From: Sphagnum compactum
Taxonomy: Eukaryota; Bryophyta; Sphagnopsida; Sphagnales
Reading direction: 5' to 3'
Length of the DNA: 64,000 bases
Assembly (NCBI GenBank): GCA_965153455.1
Contig: OZ234502.1
Coordinates: 6,045,495-6,109,494 of the forward strand
Position 1 is the first letter of the stretch. Every line of letters begins with the position of its first letter. Below the pieces are notes generated by a model. That model saw only the letters and a program-made list of their open reading frames with translations. It was not told the DNA's origin and made no database searches. Below, piece after piece: positions 59,700 through 64,000 of this stretch. Both the position numbers and the translations under genes were made by a program.

Positions 59700-62251
59700 C
59701 ATGTATCAGTCCGTCAGGCATCAGCAGTGTCAGAGGTCAGTTGGGCCTGTGTGTGAGTGAAGTCATGGAGGACTAGTCCTAAGTCATGTGTTTTAGCTTC
59801 CTGAAACTGTACCATACCTTTCTCCATTAGCCTAACTATTTCTTCATGCCGCAGTTTTGCCTCATCACTTTGGTCCTTTATCTGTCAGCAGGCAAAGAAA
59901 GACTAAATCAGTATTTGAAACAGGAACTCCAGTGGCAATACACACAAAAACAGCAAGCACTGCAATGATGACTATCCTTTACCACACTTACTTCTGTGAC
60001 CTCTGCCTCTGCCTTGCCTGCCCTGTCTGGCCTCAACAGCTTTAGCTTTTCTCTGCCCTCTCCAGAAGCATGTGATAAACAATCAGAGGTGCACTTTGAC
60101 ACAAAATCAATCACTATTCCCCCATCTTTACAAACCAAATCACATATTTGTCACTTAAGTTAATTGGAAGTTAAGTGACACCAACTATCTTACAATCCCA
60201 GGGTGACAACTCATAAGAATGAGATTTCTCTATAAGCTATGTGCTGAAGCTGATACTTTCTTGCAAGCTTGTGCTTTAACTAAAGCTAAAGTATGTCTTA
60301 GTGGATGGCATGATATACACAAATAAGTGTTCATAGCACTCCTGTTTCTGCAGCCTGGCAGCCATGGACCAGGTGCTTAGCACACAGCAAGACCAGAGAT
60401 ATTGAAGAGAAGTGCCCCAGACTGAAGGGTCATATCTTTTGTTAGGACCTTTCCAACAGATAAATACAAAACTTTCAGAGAAGAGGCCAAATGTGTACAG
60501 GTTGAGTTCTTTCAACTTTGAAGTTTCATTCAGCTCTTGATGCTACCGGTAGGCTTGTGCTCTATCTGCCATCACCACCTGGGTTACTCCCACAATTCAG
60601 CCCTTCAATTGGAGACTTGAACTCTGATCAAATCCAAAGACATTCAGGCATGAAAGTACAACAGCCTCTCCAATCAATGACTCACCAATTGAAGTAAAAA
60701 GACCAACACAAACCAAAATCACCTGTCAAAGAAAAAGAGTTCAAAAGATGATGGAAAACAGTGTAATACCTCAATGGCTTGCATGGTGCACACATACTCC
60801 TTAAGTGGCTCTTCAAAAATCAAGAGCAAATCAAGCCCCTGTGGCCACAAACAAACCATAACAAGGGAGTTCATGCCTTCGAAAATCTGCACAGTCAACT
60901 GTCACATCCAGTCAGCCCTCGTATTGTCTGCAATGGTTCAACCAGTACCACTTGCGAGCAGTATTTGACAGTTGGAGTACCTTACCTGACTTTGAAGCTT
61001 GGAAGAAAGTTCATCTGAGCAGTCTCCCAAGTCAGCAGAAGCTTTTCCAAGAGATCCACCCTCACAGTTGCCAAGAAGTTTCACAGACTCTCCAAAGCCA
61101 GACAAAACCTGCCCCAGCTCTGCAAAAACAAAAGACCAGGAACACTAATTATGAGAGTAGTGACTCTGACCCAAATTAACCACATACATTGATGGTGGTT
61201 TTGAGTATAAATATACATCAACAAGAGAAATCCAGCAAAGAAAACGAGGTCCAGGTAGATATGCTGCAAAATCGACAGTAAGACTCCTTCTCCTTGTCAA
61301 ACTTGGATAGCAAAATCTCCAACAACTCTAACTTGCTTGCAGAGGAATTGAGAGTGGATTACACCTACCCAGACTTCCTCGTCAGCCTGCAGAGAGTTCC
61401 TGAGATCCTCACTCGTGCACAACCGCGGAATTGTAGCAGTGCGGTTCAGAAAGGCATCTAATGCCCGCTGCCGAACCTGAACCCGGTACTGAACCGGAAC
61501 TTATCTGCAAATCAAAGTATCCTCTCAAAATCATAAAGGAACTGACACATGGGGCCTTTATGAAGTTCCTTAAAAATAGACATAGAAACAATTCTCTAGG
61601 ACTGGATTGTAGACATACCAACACCGCTCTTCTCAAAGTGGTGGAATTATAATCCCTTTATTCTGCTCTGCCAATCGCTCATGTCGCCAGACAAAATCGC
61701 TGAACCGTCTTATTAGAATCTTCTCTGGCCTGCGATACTCTTGCAAGTTCGTCTACATTATCAGGAAGCAAAAGACAACAGAGCAACCTGTTGAAGTGCG
61801 TTTTAGTCCTGGACTCAATCTCTGTGCGGACAGTGATTACAAATGTACTGCAGAGTTTGACCTTTACAATCAGTGCACGAACGATCAAGCGAGGAATGCA
61901 TCAATTTGGCGCTGCATATGAGATGTAAGCGAGGAATGTGGTCCTTTCAACTGGACGCCCGTCCCAGGATCTAGGAGGAGAAACAGACTGCAATTAAGAA
62001 TGCACCTCAATTTTCCGAAGTTATTTCCACCCTAAACTATAGAGAGAAAAAGCTTTCCGAAGACGGGCCCTACCTTAGGAGTAAACACACGGTAACATAC
62101 CTGATCAGCTGCAAGATTAGGACGGACAAGCTCACTCGCATACCTTTGCGCTCACACGATATGAGATATAGGCTTGTACTCAAGCGCCAAGCTTCACAGG
62201 GTCGGTGACAGAAATGGACAGAGAAGATTGGCCCGATTCTGCTCCGGCCAT
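59700..62251 (-). pseudogene. SNX1: Sorting nexin 1 (PX-BAR retromer subunit) pseudogene
   Basis: Exon-like blocks on the minus strand with GT/AG sites: 62251-62144, 61752-61619, 61504-61369, 61119-60986, 60838-60770, 60578-60499, 60052-59992, and 59881 to about 59700. They align in order with plant SNX1: [147 protein letters not shown]1 binds PI3P through PX and shapes endosomal tubules through BAR. Lesions: TGA 62180-62182 (GGA expected), a frameshift near 61635, a net 4-base loss near 61480, TAG 60543-60545 (Gln expected), and TGA 59714-59716 (Trp expected). The N-terminal part of the BAR domain is also missing between 61369 and 61119. Splice sites survive, so this was not a processed copy. 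Confidence 0.88.
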
Positions 62252-63580
62252 GGAGGGGTTCGGAGGCAGTTCCCCTGTACTCCTCTGCAGCAGGAAAGTC
62301 CCATCACCCGTTAGCCCGTAAACCTTGTTCTGTTCTCAACAACTATAAGTACTTTCGACCCTTCGCCCAGCGCTTCCCTTTCAATTTCATTTCTAAGAGC
62401 TCGTACGCAATCCAAACATCCCTAGAACCCGATGGGTGGGTGGAGCAACGTACCCGAGGACTCACGGCCTGTGTATGCAATTCAAAGGCAGGGAAGCAGA
62501 TTGTTGCTGCCAAAGGAATGGCACAAACGTGTGAGATTTGTCAGCTTCCAGATTGGGACCGTGGTAATGGAATAGTGGGGATCTGGCAGCCCGTGTACGA
62601 GTTGGGGAAGCAAATCCAACAGGAGTATGCGTTCTCGCTGCTGTTCGCTGGTGTCCCTCTTCGTTCTGGTGTCTTGGAATTATCCTCCGATTTCTACACA
62701 CTGTTATCGATCTTGTTCGCCGTGTCGAGCAGCTGATTCATCCATGTACTCTCTCTCTCTAATTCGGCAGCTCTGTTGTGCAGAAGGGTTCAAATTTGTT
62801 GTGAATCGAGTACATGACAAATTTTTCTTTCCTGTTCTTATGGTCCTCTGTGTTTGGCCACTCACAAAAACATGATTACTTTAAATGACACTTCATCAAT
62901 AGCATATGCATAACTAATGCATTCCGAAGGTTGCTATCCAGCTCTGAACTTTGCTCTGCCAAGACAATCCAGAAACTGGATGTAAGTCTGGTACATGCTC
63001 AGATGTTGCATGTAGAAGGCAGTGAACTTTCTCCTTCTACCATGGTGAACTGGTGCAGTTGCCGTTAAGAAGTACAGAGAGAGGAATGCCTCAAACATTA
63101 TAATGGACATGCAAAAATATGTCAGCAAGAGTGGTAAGCACCACAGATTGAACTGACTAAGAAATGGGAAAATCGGCTGCATTACTGGGTTCATGATGCT
63201 GCACTTGTCACCCACCATCATCAAGGAATCATCCACAACATGTCAACATCAGCTGCACCAGTGGACTTGATCAGGAAAAATTTGAGGGGGAACCTTCAAA
63301 GACTATATGGTTCAAAGACAGAACTCTGGCCTTGGAATGGCCTAGGGTTCCAATAATTCTTACTTGGGGAGAGTATCGTACATAATGCAAGGTAAGCTTT
63401 TGTGTACAAAGTTCTCAGTTGTGAAAAATGACTGTGTTTTGTCAAGTGAAATCTAAAACAGTGGCAATGGGTTTCAGCATGTTCAGTCCATATTAGCACA
63501 CCTTCCTCTTTCCCTCAAATGCAGTATTTGTGTGCAGACGGTTTGTATTTCTCATGACTCCATCTTGTAAATTGGCAGCA
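62252..63580. other. Region between SNX1 relic and coiled-coil gene, no gene assigned
   Basis: 62252-62400 is the old promoter side of the SNX1 relic. The frame 62440-62736 (+, 98 codons) and its minus-strand shadow have no recognisable domain. Sequence from 62900 to 63580 is probably the 3' UTR or a last intron of the coiled-coil gene. Confidence 0.35.
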
Positions 63581-64000
63581 TTATGACTCTGCAGAGGGAA
63601 AGTTTTTGGTCCTAGAGTTTGCCTGCAAAATCATGAAATGCTCTTCTTGTTGCTTCAGGCGTCGTTCTTCCATATCCAGCTGTCGTGTTTCCAATTCCAG
63701 CTTTCTTGTTGAATGCTGCATCTCATGTTCAGCTTTCCGTACCTGAAGCTGATAATTATTTTCTTCTAACCGCAGCTGTTGCTCCTCCTGTTCAACTTTA
63801 CGAACCTGAAGGTCATAGATCTTTTCTGCTAACTGCAACTGTCGGTACTTCAACTGTAGCTTCTTTGCCCTGTACTCCTCCTTGAGCTCTGCTTCCTTCT
63901 CCACCATAGAATCTTTTCTCTTCCTGGTGTCCTCAAAAGATGCCTGGAGTTGTTGTACATCCGTTTCTTCTTGATGCAGGGACTCGTCTGTCAAGTGGTT
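63581..64000 (-). CDS. Coiled-coil protein, C-terminal part (5' end outside window)
   Basis: The frame runs on the minus strand from the window edge (64000, whole codons) to a stop at 63581, 139 codons, with no initiating Met needed; the first residues read NHLTDESLHQEETDVQQL. Almost the whole piece is a charged, Q/E/K/R-rich heptad sequence, with an internally repeated module LQVRKVEQEEQQLRLEENN / LQVRKAEHEMQH at about 22-residue spacing, then ETRQLDMEERRLKQQEEHFM. It predicts a long parallel coiled coil ending in a short polar tail. Myb/trihelix-type or kinesin-like proteins often end this way, but nothing here identifies the family. Confidence 0.65.
   Translation of the reverse strand, partial: NHLTDESLHQEETDVQQLQASFEDTRKRKDSMVEKEAELKEEYRAKKLQLKYRQLQLAEKIYDLQVRKVEQEEQQLRLEENNYQLQVRKAEHEMQHSTRKLELETRQLDMEERRLKQQEEHFMILQANSRTKNFPSAES

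Noticed and set aside
1-64000. tRNA, rRNA, CRISPR arrays, bacterial operons or riboswitches
   Set aside because: None seen. No tRNA- or rRNA-like core sequences were recognised, and the genes are spliced plant nuclear genes.

Overview
This window is nuclear DNA of a land plant. The evidence is spliced genes with GT-AG introns, a vacuolar Qa-SNARE, a plastid fibrillin, a malectin-like receptor kinase, a SUGAR-DEPENDENT1-type lipase homologue, TTTAGGG-type repeats and plant transposon remnants. Long AT-rich repeat stretches separate small gene islands. The clade cannot be fixed from the sequence; my guess is a non-flowering plant, and that guess is weak.

Layout. (1) 1-2219 (+): 3' part of a gene for a long acidic protein that I do not recognise. 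(2) 2220-18100: repeat-rich DNA holding a 38-bp minisatellite, a dead pogo/Tigger-like transposase (minus) and a ~4.9-kb inverted-repeat element with CACTA-like ends, which carries a broken FCP1/HAD phosphatase-like gene. (3) 18776-21516 (+): a complete seven-exon syntaxin of the SYP2 class (269 aa). (4) 21517-36780: mostly gene-free AT-rich DNA with a decayed group II intron-type reverse transcriptase at about 30.9-31.2 kb. (5) 37885-43718 (+): a ten-exon SDP1-like patatin protein (1084 aa) whose catalytic Ser and Asp are both replaced by Asn although the reading frame is intact. (6) 43719-49063: degenerate repeats. (7) 49064-50880 (-): a four-exon plastid fibrillin (229 aa), closest in my memory to FBN9/PAP9. 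(8) 51567-52970: a fold-back element. (9) 53940-56567 (-): an intronless CrRLK1L receptor kinase. (10) 57.2-59.6 kb: repeats and a Ty3/Gypsy pol fragment. (11) 59700-62251 (-): a sorting nexin 1 pseudogene that keeps its splice sites but has three nonsense codons and two frameshifts. (12) 63581-64000 (-): C-terminal coiled coil of a gene entering from the right.

The genes do not form an operon-like unit. Two of them concern the endomembrane system (SYP2 syntaxin and the SNX1 relic) and two concern lipids (SDP1-like and fibrillin), which is probably chance. The observation most worth following is the SDP1-like protein. It is an apparent pseudo-lipase with about 310 extra N-terminal residues that match no family I know, four hydrophobic segments, and a possible in-frame cassette exon. 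All exon models were spliced by hand on canonical GT/AG sites with phases checked; no search or transcript data were available.
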